Notes: generated by a model not told the origin, from the letters alone. Shown: positions 18,556-28,762, numbered from the stretch's first letter. The stretch: DNA of 64,000 nt from an uncultured Aurantimonas sp. (GCA_947488615.1 CANKZU010000003.1:1-64000), one strand, 5' to 3'. Made by a program: numbers and translations.

Positions 18556-20121
18556 ATGCGGTCGCAACAGGTCTTATGGGTCGCTTTGATCGCGACCTTT
18601 CTAGCAGCCTCGCCAACTTTGGGGGCCGATCACGGCTGGAGTGTTGGCAGCTGGCTCGGTGGATTGCTCGGTGAGCAGATGCAGGCCGGCGATGCTAGCC
18701 GCGACGACGTACCGCAGTCCTCGGCCGAGCGAGATCGACGCGCTCCTGACCCCGGTCAGCGGCGCGTGGCCCCTGTTCCGGACATTGTCGTGGCTGAGGC
18801 CAAGACCGTGCCGACAAGCCGGGCGGAAATCGATCTCTCCTTCGCGCCGCTCGTCAAGGAAACAGCGCCAGCCGTCGTCAATGTCTATGCGGCGCGAATC
18901 GTCCCGACCCGACAATCGCCCTTCGCGGGCGATCCTTTCTTCGGCCAGTTTTTCGGCCGGCGGTTCGATGACCGGCCGCGCATGGAATCGTCCCTCGGTT
19001 CCGGCGTGATCATCGATCCGTCCGGCCTGGTCGTCACCAACAGTCATGTGGTCGAGAACGCCGACGAGGTGAAGATCGCCTTCAGCGACGGGCGTGAGTT
19101 CGAGACGAAAGTGTTGCTCAAGGACGCGAAGGTGGATCTGGCGGTGCTTGCGATCGACGGCGAAGGACCGTTCCCCGCGCTGCCAATCGCAGACTCGGAT
19201 GAACTGGAGATCGGCGATCTGGTCTTGGCGATCGGCAATCCGTTCGGCATCGGCCAGACCGTCACTACCGGTATCGTCTCGGCGCTGGCGCGAAATCATA
19301 TCGGCGTCAACGACTTCGGCTTTTTCATCCAGACCGACGCGGCGATCAATCCCGGCAATTCCGGTGGCGCCCTGATCGACATGAAGGGCCGGCTTGTCGG
19401 CGTGAATACGGCGATCTTCTCGCGTTCCGGCGGCTCCAACGGCATCGGCTTCGCGATCCCCTCCAACATGGTCGCCAGCTTCCAGCGCGCCGCCAAGGCG
19501 GGCGCGCGATTCGAGCGCCCCTATGTGGGGGCAACCTTCGCATCGGTTACGCCCGATATTGCCGATGCGCTCGGTCTTCCCCGGCCTACCGGCGCGCTGG
19601 TGCAGGCAGTGATGACCGATAGCCCGGCCGCGGAGGCCGGCATCACGGTCGGTGATGTCATCTTGTCGGTCGATGGCTTCTCGATCGACAATCCCGACGC
19701 CCTCGGCTACCGACTGGCGACGGCAGGCGTCGGGCGCACCGCGATGATGGGCGTTCTGCGCGGCGACGATCGTGAGATTATCGAGCTGACGCTGGAAGCG
19801 GCCCCCGAAATCCCGCCGCGCGACGAGCGCAGCCTGTCAGGCAACAACCCGTTCTCCGGCGCGACGGTGCTCAATCTGTCGCCGCGTGTCGCCGAGGAGC
19901 GAGGTCTGCCGGCGGACAAAACCGGGGTCGTCGTCGTGGTCGTCGAACGCGGATCACTGGCGCAGCGCTTCGGCTTGCGGCCGAACGATATTCTTTTGAC
20001 CGTCAACGGCGATGTCATCGCCTCGACGAGGTCGTTGGAGGGAATGCTGAAACGGCGTTCTCGCGGCTGGCAATTCGAAGTCGAGCGTGAGGGTCGGCGC
20101 ATGACCCAAATGGTGCGCTGA
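18556..20121 (+). CDS. Periplasmic serine protease of the HtrA/DegQ family
   Basis: The protein removes or refolds damaged envelope proteins. From the ATG at 18556 it has 521 residues, with a signal peptide (MRSQQVLWVALIATFLAAS and following), a trypsin-like domain and two PDZ domains (about residues 310-400 and 430-510). The catalytic triad is His164 (NSHVV), Asp194 (VDLAV) and Ser269 (GNSGG). Longer in-frame starts at 18409 or 18454 would lie in the terminator hairpin and hide the signal peptide. The rarA start follows after one base, so the two are probably co-transcribed. Whether it is DegP- or DegQ-like cannot be told from sequence. Confidence 0.94.
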   Translation: MRSQQVLWVALIATFLAASPTLGADHGWSVGSWLGGLLGEQMQAGDASRDDVPQSSAERDRRAPDPGQRRVAPVPDIVVAEAKTVPTSRAEIDLSFAPLVKETAPAVVNVYAARIVPTRQSPFAGDPFFGQFFGRRFDDRPRMESSLGSGVIIDPSGLVVTNSHVVENADEVKIAFSDGREFETKVLLKDAKVDLAVLAIDGEGPFPALPIADSDELEIGDLVLAIGNPFGIGQTVTTGIVSALARNHIGVNDFGFFIQTDAAINPGNSGGALIDMKGRLVGVNTAIFSRSGGSNGIGFAIPSNMVASFQRAAKAGARFERPYVGATFASVTPDIADALGLPRPTGALVQAVMTDSPAAEAGITVGDVILSVDGFSIDNPDALGYRLATAGVGRTAMMGVLRGDDREIIELTLEAAPEIPPRDERSLSGNNPFSGATVLNLSPRVAEERGLPADKTGVVVVVVERGSLAQRFGLRPNDILLTVNGDVIASTRSLEGMLKRRSRGWQFEVEREGRRMTQMVR

Positions 20122-20122
20122 C

Positions 20123-21475
20123 TTGGCGGATCTCTTTGGCGGCGGCGACCCGGGGCCGGCGACGCGCACAGGGAAGGGCGGGCAGACGCCGGCCGACGAT
20201 CCCTCGCGGCCGCTGGCCGACAAGTTGCGACCGCGCTCGCTCGCCGAGGTCGTCGGTCAGGAACATCTGACCGGGGAGGGCGGCGCACTGTCGCGCATGC
20301 TCGCAACCGGCAGCCTTGGCTCCATGATCTTCTGGGGGCCACCCGGCACCGGCAAAACCACCGTCGCACGGCTTCTCGCCAATGAAGTCGATTATGCTTT
20401 CGAGCAGATCTCAGCGATTTTTTCCGGCGTCGCGGAGCTCAAGAAGGTCTTCGAGGCAGCGCGCCTGCGCCGGTCCAACGGCAGGCGAACGCTCCTTTTC
20501 GTCGACGAGATCCATCGCTTCAATCGGGCGCAGCAGGATTCGTTCCTGCCAGTGATGGAGGACGGCACGGTCGTTCTCGTCGGCGCCACGACGGAGAATC
20601 CGTCCTTCGAGCTTAACGCCGCGCTTTTATCACGCGCCCGGGTCCTGACGTTTCGCCCGCACGGACCAGAAAGTCTTGCCAAGCTGCTCGTGCGGGCCGA
20701 GGCGGCGGAAGGTCGCCCTTTGCCGCTCGACGGGGAGGCGAGGGCGGTGCTGCTGCGGATGGCGGATGGCGACGGGCGCGCCATCCTGACGTTGGCGGAG
20801 GAGATCTGGCGTGCCGGTCGGGCGGGCGAGGTCTTCGACGCGGCCAGCTTGCAGGACATCGTCCAACGGCGCGCGCCGGTCTACGACAAGGGCCAGGACG
20901 GTCATTACAACCTGATCTCCGCTCTGCATAAATCGGTGCGCGGATCGGATCCGGACGCGGCGCTCTACTGGCTTTGCCGAATGCTCGATGCCGGCGAGGA
21001 TCCGCTCTATCTCGGGCGCCGGCTGGTGCGGATGGCGGCCGAGGACATCGGGCTGGCCGATCCGCGGGCGCTCGGCATCGCGCTCGCGGCCAAGGACGCC
21101 TACGATTATCTCGGCTCGCCGGAAGGCGAATTGGCGCTGGCCCAGGCGACTGTCTATCTGGCGTCGGCGCCGAAATCCAACGCGGTATATGTCGCCTACA
21201 AGGCGGCAATGCGCGCCGCCAGGGAACACGGTTCGCTGCTGCCGCCCAAGCATATCCTCAACGCCCCGACGAATCTGATGCGGTCGGAGGGTTACGGGGT
21301 CGGCTATGCCTACGATCACGACGCGCCGGACGCGTTTTCCGGGCAGAGCTATTTTCCCGAAGCCATGGATCGACCGGTTTTCTATCGTCCGACGGAGCGG
21401 GGAGCGGAGGTTTCCATCGGCGAACGTTTGCGCTACTGGGCCGGCCTTCGTGCGATACGCGGTCCGGAAAGCTGA
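20123..21475 (+). CDS. rarA: Replication-associated recombination ATPase RarA
   Basis: RarA (MgsA) is a tetrameric AAA+ ATPase that acts at stalled replication forks. The 450-residue protein begins ADLFGG after a TTG start and contains Walker [10 protein letters not shown], Walker [11 protein letters not shown], sensor [12 protein letters not shown], and a C-terminal domain with [30 protein letters not shown] sequence. TTG at 20123 is the only start that keeps the family N-terminus; it lies one base after the HtrA stop. The order htrA-rarA is common in rhizobial genomes. Confidence 0.95.
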   Translation: MADLFGGGDPGPATRTGKGGQTPADDPSRPLADKLRPRSLAEVVGQEHLTGEGGALSRMLATGSLGSMIFWGPPGTGKTTVARLLANEVDYAFEQISAIFSGVAELKKVFEAARLRRSNGRRTLLFVDEIHRFNRAQQDSFLPVMEDGTVVLVGATTENPSFELNAALLSRARVLTFRPHGPESLAKLLVRAEAAEGRPLPLDGEARAVLLRMADGDGRAILTLAEEIWRAGRAGEVFDAASLQDIVQRRAPVYDKGQDGHYNLISALHKSVRGSDPDAALYWLCRMLDAGEDPLYLGRRLVRMAAEDIGLADPRALGIALAAKDAYDYLGSPEGELALAQATVYLASAPKSNAVYVAYKAAMRAAREHGSLLPPKHILNAPTNLMRSEGYGVGYAYDHDAPDAFSGQSYFPEAMDRPVFYRPTERGAEVSIGERLRYWAGLRAIRGPES

Positions 21476-21631
21476 CACGTTGGAGATAACTGACTAATTC
21501 TGCCTGCGATGCCGTCACAATGGGTGCGGGAAGGCGCGATCTGTGGCAAGGTGCTGGTGAGTCCACCTTCGTAAGGACCATTGTATTTCTTTACGATCCA
21601 ATTCCAGTATCGATCTGAAAGTGAGGTTTCG

Positions 21632-23242
21632 ATGTCGCTCGAACCTGGCCAGCTGGCCGAACATTCCGTTACCGACTACGAGGTCGGGCAGGACAATCTG
21701 CGGAAATACGGGTTGGATATCCACAATCCGGTGTTTCCGGTTTCCGCCGGCCTGATCATCGCTTTCGTCGCTTTCGCGCTGCTGTTCCCGACTCTGGCCG
21801 ACGATTTCTTCGGCTGGCTGCGTCCCGCGCTGACCGCGAATTTCGACTGGGTCTTCCTCATCGCGGGCAACATTTTCGTCCTGTTCTGCCTGTTCCTCAT
21901 CGTCTCGCCCTACGGCTCGATTCGGCTGGGCGGCAAGGATGCCAGACCTGAATATGGCTATTTCGGTTGGTTCGCGATGTTGTTCGCGGCCGGCATGGGC
22001 ATCGGCCTGATGTTCTACGGCGTCTCGGAACCGATCTCGCATTTCTCCACGTCGCTCGCAGGCGATTCCTGGGCGCCCCTTGGTGGCGCTGTTGGCGATA
22101 CCGAGGCCGCCCGCCGGCTCGGCATGGCCGCGACGATCTATCACTGGGGGCTCCATCCTTGGGCGATCTACGCGGTGGTCGCCCTGGCGTTGGCTTTCTT
22201 CAGCTATAACTGGGGCCTGCCGCTCACGATGCGCTCGGCCTTTTATCCCGTTCTTGGCGAGCGCATCTGGGGCTGGCCGGGACACGTCATCGATACGCTG
22301 GCCGTCTTCGCGACATTGTTCGGTCTTGCGACCTCGCTTGGCTTCGGTGCGGAGCAGGCGGTTGCGGGGCTGAACTATCTCTTCGGCGTACCGGCTACGA
22401 CGCTGAGCAAGATCATCCTGATCATTGTCATTACCGGTGTCGCGCTAGTGTCCGTGGTCGCGGGGCTCGATGCTGGCGTGAAACGGCTGTCCGAGATCAA
22501 TATGGGCCTCGCGCTGCTCTTGCTGGGTTTCATCTTCCTGGTCGGGCCGACAATGGATATCGTCCGCGGCTTCTTCGGCAATTCGCTTGCCTATCTGCGC
22601 GAGGTCGTCCCGCTCTCCAATCCGTTCGGTCGCGGCGACGACGACTTCAGAGAGGGCTGGACGAGCTTCTACTGGGCTTGGTGGATGAGCTGGTCGCCCT
22701 TCGTCGGCATGTTCATCGCGCGGGTCTCGCGTGGCCGGACCGTGCGTGAGTTTCTCACGTGCGTCCTGCTCATCCCGACTGTCGTTTCGATCATCTGGAT
22801 GACTGTGTTCGGCGGAACGGCTCTCACCGAGACGATTGATGGCTTCGCCGGCATCGTTGATGCGGCGCTCGAAGTGAAGCTCTTCGTCATGCTCGGGCAG
22901 CTGCCGCTGGCGTCGATCACCTCCTTCATCGGTATCGTTCTGGTGATCGTGTTCTTCGTCACCTCGTCCGACTCCGGCTCGCTGGTCATCGATACGATCA
23001 CCGCGGGCGGCAAGATCGACGCGCCGGTGCCCCAGCGGATATTCTGGGCGACTTTCGAAGGTCTCGTGGCGATCGCGCTGCTGGTCGGTGGCGGACTCGC
23101 GGCGCTTCAGGGCGCGGCGATCGCGACGGGCTTTCCGTTCGCGTTCCTGCTCCTGGCGCTGTGCTGGTCGACCATGCGCGGGCTCCATGCCGAACGGCGC
23201 CAGCCGTTCCTTGAACAGGCGAAGGCCGAGGCCGCGGAGTAG
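21632..23242 (+). CDS. BCCT-family betaine/choline transporter
   Basis: The 536-residue inner-membrane protein has about twelve hydrophobic segments and takes up a quaternary ammonium compound such as glycine betaine or choline. The family signature MSWSPFVGMFIARVSRGRTVREF spans two rows of the protein and is intact. GMGIGLMFYG in the third segment is of the ion-coupled uniport/symport type. I start at the ATG at 21632, preceded by GTGAGG. The hydrophilic tails are short, so the osmosensing tail of BetP is missing. The substrate is not determined. Confidence 0.93.
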   Translation: MSLEPGQLAEHSVTDYEVGQDNLRKYGLDIHNPVFPVSAGLIIAFVAFALLFPTLADDFFGWLRPALTANFDWVFLIAGNIFVLFCLFLIVSPYGSIRLGGKDARPEYGYFGWFAMLFAAGMGIGLMFYGVSEPISHFSTSLAGDSWAPLGGAVGDTEAARRLGMAATIYHWGLHPWAIYAVVALALAFFSYNWGLPLTMRSAFYPVLGERIWGWPGHVIDTLAVFATLFGLATSLGFGAEQAVAGLNYLFGVPATTLSKIILIIVITGVALVSVVAGLDAGVKRLSEINMGLALLLLGFIFLVGPTMDIVRGFFGNSLAYLREVVPLSNPFGRGDDDFREGWTSFYWAWWMSWSPFVGMFIARVSRGRTVREFLTCVLLIPTVVSIIWMTVFGGTALTETIDGFAGIVDAALEVKLFVMLGQLPLASITSFIGIVLVIVFFVTSSDSGSLVIDTITAGGKIDAPVPQRIFWATFEGLVAIALLVGGGLAALQGAAIATGFPFAFLLLALCWSTMRGLHAERRQPFLEQAKAEAAE

Positions 23243-23252
23243 CGGTTCTGTC

Positions 23253-23307
23253 ACGGTTCGTGGCGGCGCCGGCGATCTAAGCTCGGCGTCGCCGCGCCGC
23301 GAACCGT
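23253..23307 (+). promoter_or_regulatory. Long inverted repeat between the BCCT gene and crcB
   Basis: ACGGTTCG (23253-23260) pairs with CGAACCGT (23300-23307), and the GC-rich inner parts (GGCGGCG side and CGCCGC side) extend the stem with internal mismatches. It lies just after the transporter stop and about 40 bases before crcB. It may end the transporter mRNA, although no T-run follows. I checked for a fluoride riboswitch and do not see its conserved pseudoknot sequence. Confidence 0.4.
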
Positions 23308-23348
23308 ATTGGCTAGCCCCACTCTATCGGGGCGGCTATAGAGACCGC

Positions 23349-23726
23349 ATGTATCATCTCGTTCTTGTCGCTGCGGGTGGCGCGATCGGCGCCAGCCTCC
23401 GCCATTTGTCAAATCTCGCCGCGTTTCGGCTGATCGGCCCGAATTTTCCGTTCGGTACGGCCTTCGTGAACATCTCCGGATCGTTCCTGATGGGCATCGT
23501 GATGGAAATCGTCGCGCGTCGTTTCGGTGCGTCGAACGAATTGCGGCTGTTCCTCGCCGTCGGGCTGCTGGGCGGGTTCACCACCTTCTCGTCCTTCTCG
23601 CTCGATGCCGTGGCGCTCTATGAGCGCGGGGCGCTCGGATTGGCGGCATTTTACGTCATCGGTTCCGTCGTCGCCGGAATCGCGGCGCTGTTTGCCGGCT
23701 TCGCCGTGGCGCGGGGGCTGGTCTGA
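23349..23726 (+). CDS. crcB: Fluoride channel CrcB (Fluc)
   Basis: CrcB proteins form dual-topology dimers that let toxic fluoride leave the cell. The 125-residue protein has four hydrophobic segments, with the conserved GGAIGASLRH, GTAFVNISGSFLMG and GLLGGFTTFSSFS motifs; the Asn and the Phe-box residues of the pore are visible. The ATG at 23349 matches the family start. Its stop overlaps the next start (TGATG), opening a coupled run crcB-rluC-HAD. Confidence 0.95.
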   Translation: MYHLVLVAAGGAIGASLRHLSNLAAFRLIGPNFPFGTAFVNISGSFLMGIVMEIVARRFGASNELRLFLAVGLLGGFTTFSSFSLDAVALYERGALGLAAFYVIGSVVAGIAALFAGFAVARGLV

Positions 23727-24748
23727 TGGCGACGGAAGCAAGCCAAGCAAAGGGTATGACGATGGCGTCTGTCGAACAGCGACGGATCGAGGAGGACGAG
23801 GCCGGCTTGCGCCTCGACCGTTGGTTCAAGCTGCACTATCCGGGCCTCGGCTTCGGTCATCTGCAGAAGTTGCTGCGCTCGGGCCAGGTGCGGATCGACG
23901 GCGGTCGCGCCAAGTCGGACACGCGCGTTCTCGCCGGGCAGATGGTCCGCGTGCCGCCGATGGGAACCGACGCGGCGCGCGGCAAGGTCGGCCCGCTGAC
24001 CCGCAACACGATCCGCGACCAGCATGATGGTGACGTGCTGGCGCAGATGCTGATCTACGAGGACGCCAAGGTCTATGTCTTCAACAAGCCGGCCGGCCTC
24101 GCCGTCCAGGGCGGATCGGGCGTCTCGCGGCATGTCGACAAGATGCTTGACGCCTGGCGCAGCCGCAAGGGCGAGAAGCCCCGCCTCGTGCACCGCCTCG
24201 ACCGCGACACGTCCGGCGTCCTCGTCGTCGCGCGCACCCGCGGCGCCGCGACGGCGCTGACCAAGGCGTTTCGCGAGCGCGACACCAAGAAGGTCTATTG
24301 GGCCGTCGTCAAAGGCGTCCCCACGCCACGGGACGGGCGCATCTCGACCTTCCTCGTCAAGGAGAAGACAGAGGACGGCGACCGCATGCGCGTCGCCAAG
24401 CATGGCGAGGAGGGGGCCGACCACGCGCTGACCCATTATCGGGTGCTCGAGAACCTCGCTCAGAACTTCGCCTGGGTCGAGTTCGAACCCTATACGGGGC
24501 GGACCCATCAGCTGCGCGTCCACGCTCTCCATATCGATCACCCGATCCTCGGCGATCCGAAATATTTCGAGCACGACACCAACTGGGAGTTTCCCGGCGG
24601 CGTTCAGAAGCGGCTGCATCTGCATGCGCGCCGCATCGTCATTCCGCATCCGGACGGCGGCGTCGTCGATCAGATCGCGCCGCTGCCGCCGCATATGGTG
24701 CAGACATTCAATCTCTTCGGCTTCGACGAAGGCGCGTTGGGCGACTGA
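23726..24748 (+). CDS. RluC/RluD-family 23S rRNA pseudouridine synthase
   Basis: The enzyme isomerises uridines in 23S rRNA. The 340-residue protein has an S4-like RNA-binding domain (about residues 18-80, GLRLDRWFKLHYPGLGFGHLQKLLRSGQVRIDG in pieces) and the catalytic domain with HRLDRDTSG, where Asp159 is the nucleophile. GRTHQLRVH completes the active site. The first ATG overlaps the crcB stop by one base; in-frame ATGs at 23756 and 23762 are alternatives. The likely activity is RluC (positions 955/2504/2580 in E. coli numbering), but RluC and RluD are hard to separate by eye. Confidence 0.93.
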   Translation: MATEASQAKGMTMASVEQRRIEEDEAGLRLDRWFKLHYPGLGFGHLQKLLRSGQVRIDGGRAKSDTRVLAGQMVRVPPMGTDAARGKVGPLTRNTIRDQHDGDVLAQMLIYEDAKVYVFNKPAGLAVQGGSGVSRHVDKMLDAWRSRKGEKPRLVHRLDRDTSGVLVVARTRGAATALTKAFRERDTKKVYWAVVKGVPTPRDGRISTFLVKEKTEDGDRMRVAKHGEEGADHALTHYRVLENLAQNFAWVEFEPYTGRTHQLRVHALHIDHPILGDPKYFEHDTNWEFPGGVQKRLHLHARRIVIPHPDGGVVDQIAPLPPHMVQTFNLFGFDEGALGD

Positions 24749-25455
24749 TGCGGGCGGTTCTGTTCGATTGTGATGGCACCATCGCCGACAGTTGCGGCCT
24801 GATCTGCGACATCATGCGGCGGGTCTTTGCCGAGCACGGATTGCCCGAGCCGGCGGATGCGGAAACGCGCGGCATCATCGGCCTGTCGCTCGACGTCGCG
24901 ATCGGCCGTCTGCATCCCGCCGCTGGACCGGCGCAACTGGCAGCCATGGTCGAGGGCTACCGCCGGACTTTTCGCGAATCGCGGGCGGACGAGCGGTTTC
25001 GCGAGACGCTGTTTCCGGGCATGAAGGCGCTGGTTGACCGGCTGTCGGCGCGCGACGACGTGTTGCTCGCCATGGTCACCGGAAAATCGCGTCGCGGCGT
25101 CGCGGCGATCTGCGAGGCGCATGGCATGGAAACGACGTTCCACGCCGTGCGGACCGCCGACGACTGTCCCTCCAAGCCGCATCCGGCCATGGTCGTGGAA
25201 TGCTGCGCCGAATTCGGGCTGGACCCGCGCCATGCGCTCGTCGTCGGCGATTCCATCTTCGATATCGAGATGGCGAGGACGGCCGGTGCCTCCGCGCTGG
25301 GCGTCGCTTGGGGCACCCACGAAGCCGCCCCGCTGCTCGCCTCCGGCGCTTACGCCGTTGCCGAGACGGTCGACGAACTCGGGGCGCTCATCGACGCCTG
25401 GCTGCTCGGCGACCCGCTCCTGGCGGAACGCGGCCAACGCGTGGCGGTCGACTGA
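24748..25455 (+). CDS. HAD-family phosphatase, phosphoglycolate-phosphatase-like
   Basis: The 235-residue protein begins FDCDGTIADS, with Asp7 as nucleophile and Asp9 as acid/base. Motif II is MVTGKS, the Lys is in KPHP and motif III is VVGDSIFDIEMA. It has a helical cap between motifs I and II, as in phosphoglycolate phosphatases. ATG overlaps the rluC stop (TGATG). The longer in-frame start at 24298 lies wholly inside the rluC gene and is rejected. The same gene order is frequent in Hyphomicrobiales; the substrate is unknown. Confidence 0.9.
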   Translation: MRAVLFDCDGTIADSCGLICDIMRRVFAEHGLPEPADAETRGIIGLSLDVAIGRLHPAAGPAQLAAMVEGYRRTFRESRADERFRETLFPGMKALVDRLSARDDVLLAMVTGKSRRGVAAICEAHGMETTFHAVRTADDCPSKPHPAMVVECCAEFGLDPRHALVVGDSIFDIEMARTAGASALGVAWGTHEAAPLLASGAYAVAETVDELGALIDAWLLGDPLLAERGQRVAVD

Positions 25456-25500
25456 TGTCGCGACGGGGCTGGCACTCGCCATGACGACGGGAGAGACGCG

Positions 25501-26223
25501 ATGACCACCGGCACGGGCCGATCCAGACTGCCCAAACGGTTCTACCAGACCGTCACGCTGGCGGAAGCTGCCGGCGGGTTCTCCATTCTGCTGGATGGTC
25601 GCCCGATCAAGACGCCGGGCCGCCGGCCGCTGGCCGTGCCGCTTCCCGCCGCGGCGGAGATGATCGCCGCCGAATGGGAGGCGCAGCGCGAGCGCATCGA
25701 TCCGGCGACCATGCCGATGACGCGGCTGGTCAACACAGTGATCGAGGCGATCGCCGACGATCCGGTTCCGGTGCGCGACGATATCGGCCGCTATGTCGAG
25801 ACCGATCTCTTGTTCTATCGCGCCGGCTCGCCCGAACGTCTCGTGCAGCGCCAGCGCGAGCGCTGGGGCCCCGTTCTCGATTGGGCGAAGGACGAGTTCG
25901 GTGGCCGCTTTATCCTCGCCGAGGGCGTCATGCATGTCGCGCAGCCGCCGGCCTCGCTGGAGGCATTTCGTGCCCGGCTGGCGGCGATCGACGATCCGTT
26001 TCGCATCGCCGCGATGCATCAGGCGACGACGCTGACCGGCTCGGCGCTGCTGGCGCTCGCCGTCGCCGGAGGACGGCTGTCGGCCGAGGAAGCATGGTCG
26101 CTGGGGCATCTGGACGAAGACTGGAACATCGAGCAATGGGGCGCCGACGAGGAGGCCGCGGCCCGGCGCGCTCAGCGCTGGGAGGAGATGCGCGTCGCGG
26201 CGGTTTTCCTCGGGCGCCGGTAG
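25501..26223 (+). CDS. ATP12-family F1-ATPase assembly chaperone
   Basis: ATP12 proteins help assemble the F1 alpha subunit in mitochondria and alphaproteobacteria. The 240-residue protein has the N-terminal RFYQTVTLAEAAGGFSILLDGRPIKTPGRRPL read in pieces, the central MTRLVNTVIEAI, and the C-terminal GHLDEDWNIEQWGADEEA typical of the family. It starts at the ATG at 25501, 45 bases after the HAD stop, with GGGAGAG at 25489-25495 as binding site. It probably belongs to the same operon as crcB-rluC-HAD. Confidence 0.93.
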   Translation: MTTGTGRSRLPKRFYQTVTLAEAAGGFSILLDGRPIKTPGRRPLAVPLPAAAEMIAAEWEAQRERIDPATMPMTRLVNTVIEAIADDPVPVRDDIGRYVETDLLFYRAGSPERLVQRQRERWGPVLDWAKDEFGGRFILAEGVMHVAQPPASLEAFRARLAAIDDPFRIAAMHQATTLTGSALLALAVAGGRLSAEEAWSLGHLDEDWNIEQWGADEEAAARRAQRWEEMRVAAVFLGRR

Positions 26224-26373
26224 CGCAAAAGGGCCTCTCGCTCGCGCAAAGCTCGGCCTATTCGACTTACCGCCGATTGCCGGCGCCGTTCGATGCATTT
26301 ATCGGGGTATGATGAAGCCGTGAAGCAAGCGCATCGGCCAACAGCGGAGCCGAGCGGGCAGGGGGACGAAACG

Positions 26374-27906
26374 ATGCACGAGATGCTGGCCGAACTGGAA
26401 GTCCGGCGCGAACGGGCGAGGCAAGGCGGCGGGCAAAGGCGCATCGATGCCCAGCACGAAAAGGGCAAGCTGACCGCCCGCGAGCGTCTCACGGTGTTTC
26501 TTGACGAAGGCTCGTTCGAGGAATTCGACATGTTCGTCCAGCACCGGGCGACGGATTTCGGGATGGCCGAGCAGACGATTCCCGGCGATGGCGTCGTCAC
26601 CGGCTGGGGCACCGTCAACGGCCGCACCGTCTTCGTCTTCGCCAAGGATTTTACCGTCTTCGGCGGCTCCTTGTCGGAGGCTCATGCCGAAAAGGTCCAG
26701 AAGGTCCAGGATCTGGCGCTGCGCAACCGCGCGCCGATCATCGGCTTCTACGATGCCGGCGGCGCGCGCATCCAGGAGGGCGTCGCCGCGCTCGGCGGCT
26801 ATGCCGAGATCTTCCAGCGCAATGTCCTGGCCTCGGGCGTCATTCCGCAAATCTCGGTGATCATGGGGCCGTGCGCCGGCGGCGACGTCTATTCGCCGGC
26901 GATGACCGACTTCATCTTCATGGTCCGCGACACGTCCTACATGTTCGTCACCGGGCCTGACGTGGTGAAGACCGTAACCAACGAAACCGTGACCGCCGAG
27001 GAACTCGGCGGGGCCTCGGTCCACACCGTCAAATCCTCGATCGCCGACGGCGCCTATGACAACGACGTCGACGCGCTGTTGCAGATGCGCCGGCTGATCG
27101 ACTTCCTGCCGGCGTCGAACACTTCGCCGGTGCCCGAACTCGACTACACCCAGTCGGTGCTCGAGGAGGATCGCTCGCTCGACACGCTGATCCCCGACAA
27201 CGCCAACAAGCCCTACGACATGAAGGAGCTGATCCGGAAGACGATCGACGAGGGCGACTTCTTCGAAATCCAGGAAGCTTTCGCCGGCAACATCGTTACC
27301 GGCTTCGGGCGGATCGAGGGCCGCACTGTCGGCATCGTCGCCAACCAGCCGATGGTGCTGGCAGGCGTTCTCGATGCGGACGCAAGCCGCAAGGCCGCGC
27401 GCTTCGTGCGCTTCTGCGACTGTTTCTCCATTCCCGTCGTCACCTTCGTCGACGTGCCGGGCTTCCTGCCGGGCACGGCGCAGGAATATGGCGGCCTGAT
27501 CAAGCACGGCGCCAAGCTCCTGTTCGCCTATGCCGAGGCGACCGTGCCGAAGGTCACGGTGATCACCCGCAAGGCGTTCGGCGGCGCCTATGACGTGATG
27601 GCGTCGAAGCATCTTCGCGGCGACATCAACTATGCCTGGCCGACGGCGCAGATCGCGGTGATGGGGGCCAAGGGCGCGGCGGAGATCATCCACCGCAAGG
27701 ACGCCGCCGATCCGGACAAGCTCGCCGCCCACACAAAGGCCTATGAGGAGCGGTTCCTGTCGCCCTTCGTCGCCGCCGAGCGCGGCTATGTCGACGAGGT
27801 GATCATGCCGCACTCGAGCCGCCGTCGGGTCGCGCGAGCGCTGGCCATGCTCCGCAACAAGGATCTCGACAACCCCTGGAAGAAGCACGACAATATTCCG
27901 TTGTGA
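26374..27906 (+). CDS. pccB: Propionyl-CoA carboxylase beta subunit (carboxyltransferase)
   Basis: PccB transfers carboxyl from biotin on PccA to propionyl-CoA, making methylmalonyl-CoA. The ATG at 26374 gives 510 residues, the usual length, starting [20 protein letters not shown]; an in-frame ATG at 26293 adds 27 residues of poor similarity. AGGGGGA lies seven bases upstream. The acyl-CoA-binding and oxyanion-hole parts are visible as [20 protein letters not shown] ([12 protein letters not shown]) and [11 protein letters not shown]. PccA lies 5.5 kb downstream in the same direction (33426). Confidence 0.95.
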   Translation: MHEMLAELEVRRERARQGGGQRRIDAQHEKGKLTARERLTVFLDEGSFEEFDMFVQHRATDFGMAEQTIPGDGVVTGWGTVNGRTVFVFAKDFTVFGGSLSEAHAEKVQKVQDLALRNRAPIIGFYDAGGARIQEGVAALGGYAEIFQRNVLASGVIPQISVIMGPCAGGDVYSPAMTDFIFMVRDTSYMFVTGPDVVKTVTNETVTAEELGGASVHTVKSSIADGAYDNDVDALLQMRRLIDFLPASNTSPVPELDYTQSVLEEDRSLDTLIPDNANKPYDMKELIRKTIDEGDFFEIQEAFAGNIVTGFGRIEGRTVGIVANQPMVLAGVLDADASRKAARFVRFCDCFSIPVVTFVDVPGFLPGTAQEYGGLIKHGAKLLFAYAEATVPKVTVITRKAFGGAYDVMASKHLRGDINYAWPTAQIAVMGAKGAAEIIHRKDAADPDKLAAHTKAYEERFLSPFVAAERGYVDEVIMPHSSRRRVARALAMLRNKDLDNPWKKHDNIPL

Positions 27907-27976
27907 CGGGAGCGCGATTTAGCTGCGTAACAGGTTTGCTGACCTGATTGCTTCGCCTATCGGGATTGACCGCCCC

Positions 27977-28762
27977 TCAAATTCCGGCGAACCACTCGTA
28001 GCCATTGTCCTCCCAATAGCCGCCGCCGCCACGGCCGTAACCGTCGAGTGTGTCGGTGACGCGGATGGCGCGGATGTATTTCGCCATCTTGTAGCCGAGC
28101 TGCCGCTCGACCCGAACGCGCAGCGGCGCGCCGTTGGAAATCGGCAGGGTCATGTCGTTCATGCCATAGGCGAGGATCGTCTGCGGATGCCGGGCGTCGA
28201 ATAAGTCGATCGATTCGTAATATTCGATCGGACGCAGGAACCCGCTGCCCATCGCGTCGAAGCATTCGAACACCACGAAGCGCGCCTGCGGCTTGACGCC
28301 GGCCTGATCGAGCACGGCGGCGAGCGGCGTGCCGGTCCATTTGGCGATGCAGCTCCAGCCCTCGACGCAGTCGTGCCGGGTGATCTGGGTGCGGGCCGGC
28401 ATGGCGCGGAGCTCATTGAGTGAGAGGCTGAGCGGTTTTTCGACGAGGCCGTCGATGGGCAGGCGATAGCTGGCAAACTCCGCTTCCGCGAGGGCGCGAT
28501 AGGCCGGGTTGCGCGGGTTCGTCGAGCCATTCGGCCGCATCGGCTGACGGATTTCGCTTTCGGAGAACTCGCGGGCGAGGGTATCCGAGCCAAGCAGGAA
28601 GCGTTGCACCCGGTAGGTGAGGGAATTCGCGGTTTCGAGGACATCGCGGATCTCGTTGTCGCGGACCCCAAGAAAGTCGAAACAGCCGGCGAGCGGCGCG
28701 GTCGAGGCGACGGTCGCACCGGTCAGAAAGCGCCGGCGGGTGAGCTCAGAGCGGGTCATCAT
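27977..28762 (-). CDS. Molybdopterin-dependent oxidoreductase, Tat-exported lipoprotein
   Basis: The protein belongs to the sulfite-oxidase/MsrP fold family. It has 261 residues. The N-terminus holds a twin-arginine signal (LTRRRFLTG) followed by the lipobox LAGC, so it is probably Tat-exported and lipid-anchored at Cys27. Cys132 in HDCVEGW is the expected molybdenum ligand. It overlaps the end of the upstream cytochrome b gene (ATGA), with GGAG five bases before the start, so the two form one unit. In E. coli MsrP repairs oxidised methionine with the heme protein MsrQ. This partner is a different b-type cytochrome, so the substrate is unknown. An in-frame ATG three bases later is also possible. 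Confidence 0.9.
   Translation of the reverse strand: MMTRSELTRRRFLTGATVASTAPLAGCFDFLGVRDNEIRDVLETANSLTYRVQRFLLGSDTLAREFSESEIRQPMRPNGSTNPRNPAYRALAEAEFASYRLPIDGLVEKPLSLSLNELRAMPARTQITRHDCVEGWSCIAKWTGTPLAAVLDQAGVKPQARFVVFECFDAMGSGFLRPIEYYESIDLFDARHPQTILAYGMNDMTLPISNGAPLRVRVERQLGYKMAKYIRAIRVTDTLDGYGRGGGGYWEDNGYEWFAGI

Noticed and set aside
23243..23348. Fluoride riboswitch ahead of crcB
   Set aside because: The conserved pseudoknot sequences of the crcB RNA motif are not recognisable; only a GC-rich inverted repeat is present.
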